Notes under the pieces: generated by a model
The model's database searches: none
Seen by the model: only the letters and a program-made list of their open reading frames with translations
What the model was told of the DNA's origin: nothing
Part shown: in pieces, positions 34,735-43,539 of the stretch
Numbering within the stretch: the first letter of the stretch is position 1
Layout: every line of letters begins with the position of its first letter
Source: Azotimanducus chitobiosivorans
GTDB lineage: Bacteria; Pseudomonadota; Gammaproteobacteria; Pseudomonadales; Azotimanducaceae
Assembly: GCA_965200235.1 (NCBI GenBank)
Contig: OZ241339.1
Span: 1,116,001-1,180,000 of the forward strand
DNA length: 64,000 nt
Direction of reading: 5' to 3'
Made by a program: the position numbers and the translations under genes

Positions 34735-36107
34735 CGGGTCGCCAAGCGCTGCACGAGACCGCTGGTGAAGCCTCGCGACCAGAACACGAGGTTGGAACCT
34801 TTAATGAGCAGGCAGTCTCCTTCCTCAAGTGTTTCAAGAAGCGAATCCATCAGCGCTTCCGATGCTTCCTGGTGCCAGCCGAGGCGGACCGACGCTGGCA
34901 ACGCATCATGCGTCAATCGCGCGGCGCCGCCGACGCACCACGCGCCATCGACAAGCGCACCGGCATGGGTCCCCAGTTCGGTATGGGAGGCCGCCTCGCT
35001 CTCCCCAAGTTCAAGCATTTCTCCGAGCAGCGCGAGGCGCCTGCCCGGGCGCTTGGCGAGCTGCTCGATGGCATAGGCCATACTCACCGGATTCGCGTTG
35101 TAGCTGTCATCAATGATCGTGACGCCGCCCACGAGCGTTTCTCGACCTCGGCCCGCAGGAAGCTCAACGCTTGACAACTTCGTGAGGCAAGCCAGCGGAT
35201 ACCCGCCTGCGATCGCGCAGGCCGAGACCGCGGCGACAGTCTGCGCGCGATGTTCGCCGCCGCCGGGGACAGGCACTTGAAGCTGCTGTCCAGCGCAGGT
35301 GACTTCGATTGCCTGCCATGACTCATCCACAGGGGAATACATCAAATCGGCCTGTTGTGAGCATCCGAAGCGAAACCGATTGATGTCTCGCGGCACAAGG
35401 TCGTCGTTCATTGCTTCGGGCAGCACCAGCGTGCCGCCAGGCTCAAGCCCTGCAAAAATAGTGAGCTTTTCGCGCCGCACTGCATCGACGCTGCCGAGCT
35501 GCTTGAGATGCGCGGGCAAGGCGTTGAGCACCAGCGCCACTTGCGGCGCAACCAGGCGCGCAAGCGGTGCGATTTCCGCCGGCGCGTTCATGCCGACTTC
35601 ATAGATGCCGGCGAGCGCGTTTCGAGGCGTGCGCGCCAAGGACAGCGGCACGCCCCAGACGTTGTTGAGGCTGCCTTCGGTGGCAAAGCCTTCTGTCACG
35701 GCTGCGAGCATAGATTTCGCGGTCGTTTTGCCAGCACTGCCAGTGATGGCGAACACAACGCCGGTCATGCGGGCGCGCGCAGCAATGCCGAGCCGCCAGA
35801 GACCCTCGCGCGTATTGCTGACCTTGATAAGCGGAACAGTTGCACGGATTGGCCAATGCACCATGGCTGCGGCTGCGCCCTTCGATGCCGCGTGTTCGAC
35901 AAAGTCGTGACCATCGTGCCCAGCGCCTTTGGCGGCGCGTAGCGACGCGCCGGTGGTGCCGTCTAGCGCGATGAACAGATCGCCCGGATTCAGCGTCCGT
36001 GAATCAATGCTGACACCGTGAATCTCCGCATCCGCCGAGCTCGATGTGACCCCCAGCGCGCGGGCGACTTCGCCTACATCCCACAGCACATCGCTTGTCA
36101 ACGCCAT
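34731..36107 (-). CDS. murF: UDP-N-acetylmuramoyl-tripeptide--D-alanyl-D-alanine ligase
   Basis: The product is about 458 residues. Mur-ligase domains run in order: N-terminal uridine-binding (SIDSRTLNPGDLFIAL), the ATP loop ITGSAGKTTAKSM, LNNVWGVPLSL, and DDSYNANPVSM in the C-terminal half. It adds D-Ala-D-Ala to the peptidoglycan precursor. ATG 36107 is chosen over GTG 36116. It is separated from the rest of any mur cluster. Stop codons of murF and purB overlap tail to tail. Confidence 0.93.
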   Translation of the reverse strand: MALTSDVLWDVGEVARALGVTSSSADAEIHGVSIDSRTLNPGDLFIALDGTTGASLRAAKGAGHDGHDFVEHAASKGAAAAMVHWPIRATVPLIKVSNTREGLWRLGIAARARMTGVVFAITGSAGKTTAKSMLAAVTEGFATEGSLNNVWGVPLSLARTPRNALAGIYEVGMNAPAEIAPLARLVAPQVALVLNALPAHLKQLGSVDAVRREKLTIFAGLEPGGTLVLPEAMNDDLVPRDINRFRFGCSQQADLMYSPVDESWQAIEVTCAGQQLQVPVPGGGEHRAQTVAAVSACAIAGGYPLACLTKLSSVELPAGRGRETLVGGVTIIDDSYNANPVSMAYAIEQLAKRPGRRLALLGEMLELGESEAASHTELGTHAGALVDGAWCVGGAARLTHDALPASVRLGWHQEASEALMDSLLETLEEGDCLLIKGSNLVFWSRGFTSGLVQRLATR

Positions 36108-36177
36108 GTTTCGCACCGTTCGCGCATTGCCTATATGATGCGTATCTTAATCGAACAACCTGTGAGGCTCGCCAGAC

Positions 36178-38010
36178 ATGGCCGACGACAAGCAACCGGG
36201 CGTGCTGTCCATTTTGGGCATCGCCTTTCGATTTGTATTCACCGCGCTGCGGACAACGGTCTACCTCATCATTGTGTTTTTGTTTGTCGCAGTGGTCAGC
36301 GCGACCTTCCGGTCGCCACCAACGGTGCCTGATGAGGCGGTGCTTATCGTCAATCCGTCGCAGATTGTCGAGGAGAACCCGGAATTTGGCGAAATAGAGG
36401 CCTTGGCCAGTGCGTTTGGCGTGGACTTGGATACGCCCACTCGCGCTCGCGACCTCGTGCGCCTCTTGGAAGCCGCCAAGGACGATGATCGTATCAAAGC
36501 CGTGCATCTCGATTTGTCGAACCTCTCGCAGATCGCCTATGTGCATATCGACGAGATCGGCGCGGCGCTTGCCGCGCTGCGCGACGCGGGCAAGCCTGTG
36601 ATTGGTAGCAGCCTGTTCATGACGCAGACGCGCTACGCGCTTCTCAGCTACGCCGACGAGATTTACCTCAACTATTTCGATGGCGTCGATATGCTCGGGC
36701 CTGTTGCGGGCGCGAGCTATTTCGCCGAAGGTCTTGACAAGCTCAAAGTCGAGCGCTTCGTGTACCAAAGCGGTCCCTACAAGTCGGCAGGCGAAAGCTT
36801 TGTTCGCAACGAGATGTCGGAAGCCGAGCGCGAGCAGGTCTCGCGCCTGCTCGAAGCGCGTTGGCAGCGAGATCAGCAGCGAGTGCTTGCCAACCGCGAG
36901 ATCGACGAAAAGATGTTTCTCGAGTACGTGGAGTCGTATCCCGAGCTCATTGCCGATGCCGAAGGCGACGCCGCGCGCCTTGCGATCTATTACGGTCTTG
37001 TCGAAGATACCGGCGATCATGCGCAGGTGAACGCTCGAATCGAAGAAATCTCAGGCATCGCCGCTGGCAAGCACAGCATCAATTTCAAGCGCTATTTGGC
37101 GAGCCTTGGACCTGAGTTGTCGAGCCAATCCGAACGCCAAATCGCCGTCGTCTATGGCATGGGTCCAATCATGGACGGGCAGCCGCAGTACGGGGTGATT
37201 GGTGGCGAGAGCCTGGCGAAAGTCATTCGAGAGGTCGCCGCGAGCGACAATGTCCGTGCCATTGTGCTGCGTGTCGATTCGCCCGGCGGCAGCCCGGCCG
37301 CGAGCGAAACCATCAGGCGAGCGCTCGCTGCCGCGCAGGAGGCAGGCAAGCCGGTCATCGTGTCGATGGCGCGCGTCGCCGCTTCCGGCGGCTACTGGGT
37401 GAGCGCGACCGCTGATGAAATCTGGGCACACCCGCAGACCATTACAGGATCGATTGGCGCCATCGGCATGCAAACTTCGCTCAACGAAGCCTTCGCCTCA
37501 ATTGGCATCCACAGCGACTATGTCACCACAACCCAAGTGGCAGAAGATCTAGTCGGTGATGGCGGCATCAGCGACCTCACGCGCCGCATGTGGGGCCTGT
37601 ACATCGACGCGCTCTACGAGGACTTTCTTGAACTCGCCGCAGAAGGGCGGGAAAAAAGCGCCGAGGAAGTCCACGAAATCGCACAGGGCAGAGTGTGGAT
37701 CGGCACCGATGCCAAGCGCTTGGGACTTGTCGACGGGCTTGGCGGACTTGACGATGCCATCGCGTCTGCCGCGCGGCTTGCCGAACTCGAAGATTTCTCT
37801 GTCACGTATCACCAGCAGGAGCAGAGCATTTCTCTCAGTCTATCCGCCGTTAGCGCGATACTTGAAAGCGGCTATCCTGTGCTCGCAAAGCTACTGAACT
37901 CGCTGTCCGAGCTGCTCTCGGTCAGCGCGCCGCAGAAAGAACCGCAGCAAGCTTGGCGACAGGCGGAAGTCTATTGCGCCGTGTGCGACATTGCCGCAGC
38001 TGCGCGTTAG
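36178..38010 (+). CDS. sppA: Signal peptide peptidase SppA, 67K type
   Basis: The product is 610 residues with an N-terminal membrane anchor (about 17-42) and two tandem peptidase-fold halves. The catalytic Lys is K202 (GPYKSAGESF) and the Ser is S403 (ARVAASGGYWVSA), arranged as in E. coli SppA, where the dyad comes from both halves. It degrades cleaved signal peptides in the inner membrane. It is divergent from murF by 70 bp. The C-terminal tail after residue 560 is poorly conserved. Confidence 0.94.
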   Translation: MADDKQPGVLSILGIAFRFVFTALRTTVYLIIVFLFVAVVSATFRSPPTVPDEAVLIVNPSQIVEENPEFGEIEALASAFGVDLDTPTRARDLVRLLEAAKDDDRIKAVHLDLSNLSQIAYVHIDEIGAALAALRDAGKPVIGSSLFMTQTRYALLSYADEIYLNYFDGVDMLGPVAGASYFAEGLDKLKVERFVYQSGPYKSAGESFVRNEMSEAEREQVSRLLEARWQRDQQRVLANREIDEKMFLEYVESYPELIADAEGDAARLAIYYGLVEDTGDHAQVNARIEEISGIAAGKHSINFKRYLASLGPELSSQSERQIAVVYGMGPIMDGQPQYGVIGGESLAKVIREVAASDNVRAIVLRVDSPGGSPAASETIRRALAAAQEAGKPVIVSMARVAASGGYWVSATADEIWAHPQTITGSIGAIGMQTSLNEAFASIGIHSDYVTTTQVAEDLVGDGGISDLTRRMWGLYIDALYEDFLELAAEGREKSAEEVHEIAQGRVWIGTDAKRLGLVDGLGGLDDAIASAARLAELEDFSVTYHQQEQSISLSLSAVSAILESGYPVLAKLLNSLSELLSVSAPQKEPQQAWRQAEVYCAVCDIAAAAR

Positions 38011-38017
38011 TCACACA

Positions 38018-39340
38018 TCAGTCGCCGCCGAACATCATGCGCACGATGTCTCGGATGCCAAGCTTCTGCCCATAGCGCAGCAATGCGACGCGAAACACGC
38101 GCCCTGCGAGCCATCCACAGAATGCGGCGCCAGCCACCGCCAAGAGAACGCTCAGCACGACTTCAAAGACCGGCACTTCGGCGAGCAACATGCGCGTCGG
38201 CATGATGACCGGCGACGTGAATGGCACGAGTGAGCCAATTCTGATGAGCAGGCTATTCGGCGCAAGCGTGATGGTATAGAGCATGAAGCCCGACACGAAC
38301 AGCGGCAGCATCGGCAGTATCACTGCCTGCTGCGCTTCTTGAGCGTTGTCAAACGCGGCGCCGATGGTGGCGAACAGGCTGGCGTACAAAAAGCAGCCAA
38401 TCGGGATCATCAGCAGCGTGACCAGCAGGACATCAATGCGCAGCGACGGCAGCAAGGATGAACCGCCAGCGGACTGAATCGATTGCGCAGCGCTCGCGAA
38501 TTCGCCGAGCGTCTCCAACGGCACGAGCACCCCAACGAGCACGCTCGCGATGATAATAAGCGCAATGATCAGTACGATCCATGCGAGAACCTGCGTCAAC
38601 GCCACACAAAAGAGCGCAATGATCTTGCCCATCAAGAGGTCGAAAGGGCGAACGCAGGCCATGAGTATCTCGGCCATGCGACTGGTTTTTTCCTCCAGCA
38701 CAGCCTGCATGACCATGCCGCCGTAAATTGACACCAGCATGACAATGCCAATGGCAATAGCCATGCCGTAGCTGATCAGCCCGAAGGCGCGCGCGGTTGC
38801 GTTCAAGTCGTCTTTGCCCGCCTCCCCTATTTCCATGACACGAAAATCGACACCGCGGCGAATCGCGTCATACACGTCTCGCGGCAGATCGAAATACGCA
38901 AGCCGCTGCGTTCGCACCACGTCAAGAACGACTTGCGAAAGCATTTGCTGCACGAGCAAGGATTGCATCTCAGCGGTATAGAGATAGACGGATTGCGCTT
39001 GCTGACGGTGCGTCAGCCCTTCAGGGATCACCAGCAGGCCATCGAATTCGTCATTCGAAACGCGCTGCTTGAGTGCATCGAGAGAGCCGCTCACAGCGGT
39101 CAGCTCAATCGATGTCGGCACCTTCGCATCAAGGTGCTCGAAGACTTCGCCTGTCGGATCGAATACTGCGATAGCGCGCGACTTATCACGCTCAGCAGAC
39201 ACCGACATGCCAGCGACGATGCCGATCATCGTAATAATTGCGAGCAATGCGATTGGCAGCAGCAAGGTCGTCACGAGGAATGTCTTGCTCTTGACGCGCC
39301 GAATGTACTCGCTGTCAATGACGATGCCGAGCGCGCTCAC
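38018..39340 (-). CDS. ABC-2 type exporter permease (NatB-like)
   Basis: The product is 440 residues. An N-terminal helix is followed by a large extracytoplasmic domain and five to six helices in the C-terminal half (IAIGIVMLVSIYGGMVMQAVLEEKTSRMAE and onwards), as in NatB/YhaP-type sodium or drug exporters. It starts with GTG, overlapping the ATPase stop (GTGA), so the two form one transporter. Confidence 0.88.
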   Translation of the reverse strand: MSALGIVIDSEYIRRVKSKTFLVTTLLLPIALLAIITMIGIVAGMSVSAERDKSRAIAVFDPTGEVFEHLDAKVPTSIELTAVSGSLDALKQRVSNDEFDGLLVIPEGLTHRQQAQSVYLYTAEMQSLLVQQMLSQVVLDVVRTQRLAYFDLPRDVYDAIRRGVDFRVMEIGEAGKDDLNATARAFGLISYGMAIAIGIVMLVSIYGGMVMQAVLEEKTSRMAEILMACVRPFDLLMGKIIALFCVALTQVLAWIVLIIALIIIASVLVGVLVPLETLGEFASAAQSIQSAGGSSLLPSLRIDVLLVTLLMIPIGCFLYASLFATIGAAFDNAQEAQQAVILPMLPLFVSGFMLYTITLAPNSLLIRIGSLVPFTSPVIMPTRMLLAEVPVFEVVLSVLLAVAGAAFCGWLAGRVFRVALLRYGQKLGIRDIVRMMFGGD

Positions 39341-40092
39341 AGCCGCGCCTCTGCGCTAGTGTCCTGTCCCATAAATAAGTGTGGATTCAGAGTGAGCACC
39401 TGTTCGATGAAAATCTCGCGCAGGCCAGCGCCATGCGCCGCCCGAATCGCCTGCAATTCATCATGAATAAGCACTTGCCCTTTGGCGATGAGGCAGATGT
39501 CGTCGCAGAGGCTCTCGACTCGCTCCATCAGATGCGAAGCGAACAGGATGATGTCGCCAGCCTCGCAGCGCTCGCGAATCACCGCTTCCATCAGTTCGGC
39601 ATTGAGCGGATCAAGGCCACTAAAGGGCTCATCAAGAATCAGCACACGCGGATGCGAGATCAGGGTCAGCGCGAACTGCACTTTCTGTTGCATGCCGCGC
39701 GACAAATCGCGCGGTCGTTTATCCGCAAAGTCCTCGGCATCGAGTCTTTGTAGCCAGTGGCGCGCACGCTCTCGCGCATCGGCGACCGTCAATCCTTTGA
39801 GCTGTCCAAGATAGACAAGCTGATCAAGCACACGCATCTGCCGATACAGACCACGCTCTTCGGGCATGTAGCCAATGTTTGCCTGCGTCTCGCGTGTGAC
39901 TCGTTGCCCGTCAAGCAGTACCTCGCCTGTATCTGGATGGGTGATGTTGGTGATCATGCGCAGAATCGACGATTTGCCCGCACCGTTTGGGCCAAGCAAG
40001 CCGAGCACCCGGCCGGGCTGCGCTTGCAAACACACGCGGTCCACCGCGAGCGTCGTGTGATAGCGCTTGGAAACTTCGCAAACTTCGAGCAT
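39337..40092 (-). CDS. ABC exporter ATP-binding protein (NatA-like)
   Basis: The product is 251 residues. Walker A is GLLGPNGAGKSS (about 31-42), the signature is DLSRGMQQKVQ, and Walker B is VLILDEPFSGLDPLN. The last 20 or so residues (TLNPHLFMGQDTSAEARL) are encoded partly by a MITE terminal repeat (39359-39394), so the original C-terminus has been replaced. The catalytic core is complete and the coupling to the permease is preserved. Confidence 0.9.
   Translation of the reverse strand: MLEVCEVSKRYHTTLAVDRVCLQAQPGRVLGLLGPNGAGKSSILRMITNITHPDTGEVLLDGQRVTRETQANIGYMPEERGLYRQMRVLDQLVYLGQLKGLTVADARERARHWLQRLDAEDFADKRPRDLSRGMQQKVQFALTLISHPRVLILDEPFSGLDPLNAELMEAVIRERCEAGDIILFASHLMERVESLCDDICLIAKGQVLIHDELQAIRAAHGAGLREIFIEQVLTLNPHLFMGQDTSAEARL
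39359..39394. repeat. Solo terminal repeat of the GTGTCCTG MITE family
   Basis: After TA at 39357-39358 the sequence GTGTCCTGTCCCATAAATAA continues as GTGTGGATTCAGAGTG, identical to the ends of the elements at 45198 and 57836. No partner end is nearby. It lies within the 3' end of the ABC ATPase gene. Confidence 0.85.
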
Positions 40093-40098
40093 CGAAGC

Positions 40099-41055
40099 CT
40101 AAGGGATTGCTCCGCCGAGTCCATCCAAGGCAAAGGCGACGCGCTCATCCACGCTCGGCGCGAAGGCCACGCGCTCGCGTACCGCGCAGAGCCTCGGCGC
40201 CAAGCCACAGTCGTTGGCGAGCTGAATCGCGAGACCCGGGCGTGCGTTCATCTCAAGCAGGAGCGGGCCGGCGTCCCGATCAATCACGATGTCGCAGCCG
40301 AGATAACCGAGCTTGGTGGCGTCGAAACAGCGGCACGCCAGCGCAAGCAGCGATTTCCATTCCGGAATATGGATATCATCGAGCGAGACACCGCTATCCG
40401 GGTGATGCGTCACTCGCCGGTTGTATTGCACCGCGCCGAGGCTTGCTCCCGTACGAAGATCGATGCCGACACCAATGCCGCCTTGGTGCAGGTTGGCCTT
40501 GCCTTCGGATTTGAGTGTGCCGAGACGCAGCATCGCCATGATGGGGTACCCTTGAAAGACGATGACACGAATATCTGGGACGCCGCCAACACTAATCTGA
40601 TCGAACATCTCACTTGCGACGACGAGCGACTCGATGATCGCCGAATCCGTGCGTCCGCCGAGCGAGTAGAGTCCACTGATGATATTGGTAAGCAAGCGCT
40701 TGATCTCTGCCGTTGCAATCACTTCCCCGCTGCTTTTCCGATAGTGTCCATTCTCGCGACCGTGAATGACGAGAATGCCGCGCCCGCCACTGCCTTGCGC
40801 GGGTTTGATGACGAACTTGTCAAGTTCGCCGATGCGCTCAGAGATTTTCTCGACCTCGAACTGGCGCGAGAGTTCACCAAGGAGCCTTGGCATCGGAATG
40901 CCAGCCTTGACCGCGAGGCGCTTGGTGAAGAGTTTGTTGTCAACAAGCGGGTAGGCTTGACGATGATTGTGTGCGCCAACGAGCTCGAAATTACGCCGGT
41001 TCATGCCGATCACGCCCTGCCTGCGCAGTGCCCATGGCGTGGCGAGCAGGGTCAT
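40099..41055 (-). CDS. RimK-related ATP-grasp alpha-L-glutamate ligase-like protein
   Basis: The product is 318 residues with an ATP-grasp fold: the lid segment FVIKPAQGSGGRGILVI and the metal-binding LLEMNARPGLAIQLAN. It belongs to the branch found with a 7TM inactive transglutaminase and a retropepsin-like protein, and both follow here. It should ligate an amino acid or peptide to an unknown acceptor. It overlaps the 7TM gene by four bases. Confidence 0.9.
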   Translation of the reverse strand: MTLLATPWALRRQGVIGMNRRNFELVGAHNHRQAYPLVDNKLFTKRLAVKAGIPMPRLLGELSRQFEVEKISERIGELDKFVIKPAQGSGGRGILVIHGRENGHYRKSSGEVIATAEIKRLLTNIISGLYSLGGRTDSAIIESLVVASEMFDQISVGGVPDIRVIVFQGYPIMAMLRLGTLKSEGKANLHQGGIGVGIDLRTGASLGAVQYNRRVTHHPDSGVSLDDIHIPEWKSLLALACRCFDATKLGYLGCDIVIDRDAGPLLLEMNARPGLAIQLANDCGLAPRLCAVRERVAFAPSVDERVAFALDGLGGAIP

Positions 41056-42560
41056 TCGCTGTCGCGCTTCGCAAGCGGCAGAAAGCGCACGAGCTCAGTC
41101 AATCGATAGCCGGTGTAGCGGCCAAGTAGCAGAATCCCAGCAAGCACGAGCAAATTCAGCTCAGGGAAGTTAAATGCCAAGTGTCGGACGATCTCCAAGC
41201 TCATCATGCCGTAGGCACATACCGCCACCACAAGGCTGCCAGTGCCTTGAATCATCGCCTCGCCCGCGCCCTCCTCTTCCCAGAGGATCGACATGCGTTC
41301 AACTGTCCACGCCAGAATAACCATCGGGAAAAACGTAATCGCAAGACCGCTGATGAGGCCAAGTCGATAGCTCACTACGGCCAAGACGAGCACCAGCCCG
41401 ATGACAACAACGACAAGCGTTGCGATGCGCGCCACCAGCAGCAGGTTGAGAGACGAAAGATATGACCGCAGCAGCAACGCCGCGCCGACCACCACGACGA
41501 GGCCGATCATGCCGGCGAGCAGCTCCGTCTGCACAAAGGTCAGCGCAATGAGCACCGGCATGAACGTGCCGGAGGTACGGATGCCGACCACAAGGCGCAT
41601 GAACACCACCACGAGCGCACCAACCGGCAGCGTCATAATGAGCTTGAACATGCCTTGCTCGGCGATCGGCAGATCGTGCAGTGAAAGATCAAAAGGACTG
41701 GTCGTCAGCCGCGACAAGGTCAAGGCCGACTGCGTCTGGCTCGTCATTGAGAAGGTGACTTGGCTGCGGCTGCCGCCGACCACATCGATCACCGAAGGCG
41801 TGCCCGTTTGCCAAAGCAAGAGGTCGGCGGTCTCATCAAGCCTGCCGCGCTCAGGGTCGTACAGCAGCCATCCGTCCTCATGCCACACCTGCACGTAGTC
41901 GTGCAATGGTTGGTGGCGTCGCCCATCTTCGAGCTGCAGCGCCTTGACCGTTCGGGCGGCAATGCCCGCACGGTTGAGCAGCGCCGCAATCAAAGGCGCA
42001 GCCTCGTGTCCTTGGCGCAACAAGCGCATATTCTGGCTCAAAGGATCAGTGTTGATGGCCTGCACGAGCTGTTCAGCGAGCGACTTGGCACCTGTGGATT
42101 TCGGCAGAAAATCGTTCAGCACCTCAGATGCAGCTGTTGTATAGGGACCTGCAAAATAGGCTTCAGACACCTCGCTCGGCATCTCCGGCGTAATGCGGTG
42201 CTGAGGATCTTCAACAAGATCCATCTGATAAAAGAGGGTCTGCTGGCCGCTCGCAGCGCGCTTCGTCCAGTGCGCTCTTCGCTGCGGGCCGGCGCGGTCA
42301 ACGATGAACCCAAACCCGGAAGACGCACCGGACTCGCTCAAGACCAGGAAGCCGTCCTGCGCCGGAGGCAGCGTCAGCAATACTTCTGCCGGTTCGCCAC
42401 TGGCACTGAACTCGACACGCGCTTCGATTTGCCAGACGCGCCGCGCCTCGTCCGGCAATAAGGGGATGCCAGTGTAGGCTTGACGGTACATCGAGACGGC
42501 GATACCCGCAACGGCGAGCAGCACGGCGGCAAGCGCGTAGGACCATCGCTCCCAGCTCAT
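41052..42560 (-). CDS. Inactive transglutaminase domain fused to seven transmembrane helices
   Basis: The product is 502 residues. One N-terminal helix is followed by an extracytoplasmic beta domain, a transglutaminase-like domain (LLNRAGIAARTVKALQ, DYVQVWHEDGWLLYDPERG) and, from about residue 300, seven membrane helices. This architecture is specific to the conserved triad with the ATP-grasp ligase and the retropepsin-like protein. It probably presents a periplasmic peptide-binding domain. It lies 3 bp from the retropepsin gene. Confidence 0.88.
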   Translation of the reverse strand: MSWERWSYALAAVLLAVAGIAVSMYRQAYTGIPLLPDEARRVWQIEARVEFSASGEPAEVLLTLPPAQDGFLVLSESGASSGFGFIVDRAGPQRRAHWTKRAASGQQTLFYQMDLVEDPQHRITPEMPSEVSEAYFAGPYTTAASEVLNDFLPKSTGAKSLAEQLVQAINTDPLSQNMRLLRQGHEAAPLIAALLNRAGIAARTVKALQLEDGRRHQPLHDYVQVWHEDGWLLYDPERGRLDETADLLLWQTGTPSVIDVVGGSRSQVTFSMTSQTQSALTLSRLTTSPFDLSLHDLPIAEQGMFKLIMTLPVGALVVVFMRLVVGIRTSGTFMPVLIALTFVQTELLAGMIGLVVVVGAALLLRSYLSSLNLLLVARIATLVVVVIGLVLVLAVVSYRLGLISGLAITFFPMVILAWTVERMSILWEEEGAGEAMIQGTGSLVVAVCAYGMMSLEIVRHLAFNFPELNLLVLAGILLLGRYTGYRLTELVRFLPLAKRDSE

Positions 42561-42563
42561 CGC

Positions 42564-43349
42564 CTATTCGCCGACTTCAGGCAGGGATTGGGTGAACTTT
42601 TTCGCCACATCGACAACCATAAGATCGACCAGAAAATTGCGTCCGAGAATCACCGGATGTTCAAGATGCCGACGATCAGACAAATTGAACTCGAAGAGGC
42701 CGAGTATGTCACCAAACTCAATTCGAAGGCGCACGACAGGCCGACGCACGCCATCGGTATCGGATTGCTGAAAGACGCGCACAAAGCGAAGGACGCGCCG
42801 CTCAAGCGTATGCGTCTCATCGCCCACAATGAGATCGAAACGCACCCAATCCTCGCCGTCCCGCTCAAGAAACACCATGTTGGTGGCGCTCAAGGAGCTC
42901 GAATCGGCACCGCTGTCGATGCGCGCCGTCAGTATGATGCCCTGCGGTGTAATGCGCACGCGCTCAACCGCGCCAACGGTCAATTTCTCGATGCCGATTG
43001 GCGTGCTTGATTCAACAGGCGCTTCGCACGCCACTGCTTCCGGCAAGGTCTGCGGCAACTCAGGAAACTCGCACACAGGCGTCGGCATTTCGATGGGGCG
43101 CGCGAGCGCGAGATCGATGAGGTTGAGCCGGGCATCAATCGTTTCGCGCGTCTGCTGCGCGTTGCTTTCAATGCCGTTCACGGAGGTTGTAAGGGCATCG
43201 AGCCGCGCACCCAAGCCGCGCACTTCGTCGCGCAGGCCTTTCAGTACCATATCCTGCTCTTCAAGCGAGACGCACCCGTTGAGCGTCAAGGCAGCCACCA
43301 CTATCAGCCAATGTTTCAAGCCGACCCGATCCCGTGTTCGACGCGCCAT
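42564..43349 (-). CDS. Retropepsin-like lipoprotein (Zn_protease family)
   Basis: The product is 261 residues. A lipoprotein signal (lipobox LTLNGC, Cys 26) precedes a coiled region with repeated leucines and a C-terminal retropepsin-like domain holding the aspartic-protease motif ARIDSGADSSSLSA (D145). The family was first named ATP-dependent zinc protease, but the motif is that of aspartyl proteases. ATG 43349 gives the lipoprotein signal; the upstream extension is non-coding. It is the first gene of the three-gene unit. Confidence 0.87.
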   Translation of the reverse strand: MARRTRDRVGLKHWLIVVAALTLNGCVSLEEQDMVLKGLRDEVRGLGARLDALTTSVNGIESNAQQTRETIDARLNLIDLALARPIEMPTPVCEFPELPQTLPEAVACEAPVESSTPIGIEKLTVGAVERVRITPQGIILTARIDSGADSSSLSATNMVFLERDGEDWVRFDLIVGDETHTLERRVLRFVRVFQQSDTDGVRRPVVRLRIEFGDILGLFEFNLSDRRHLEHPVILGRNFLVDLMVVDVAKKFTQSLPEVGE

Positions 43350-43539
43350 ATTGTAGCCGCAGTTCACACACAATAGAGATGCGCTCATGTGCCTTGAGCG
43401 CGGGATTGAGTTGGCTGCGTTCCGATCGCCGTCGAGTTTGCGCCTGTTAGCGGAACAGATGCTCGTAGTCGGTGCCGTCCAGCCATCGATTCGATGGGTT
43501 AGCATGGTCTCTGTCCATCTGCTCATCCATGAATTGCCC

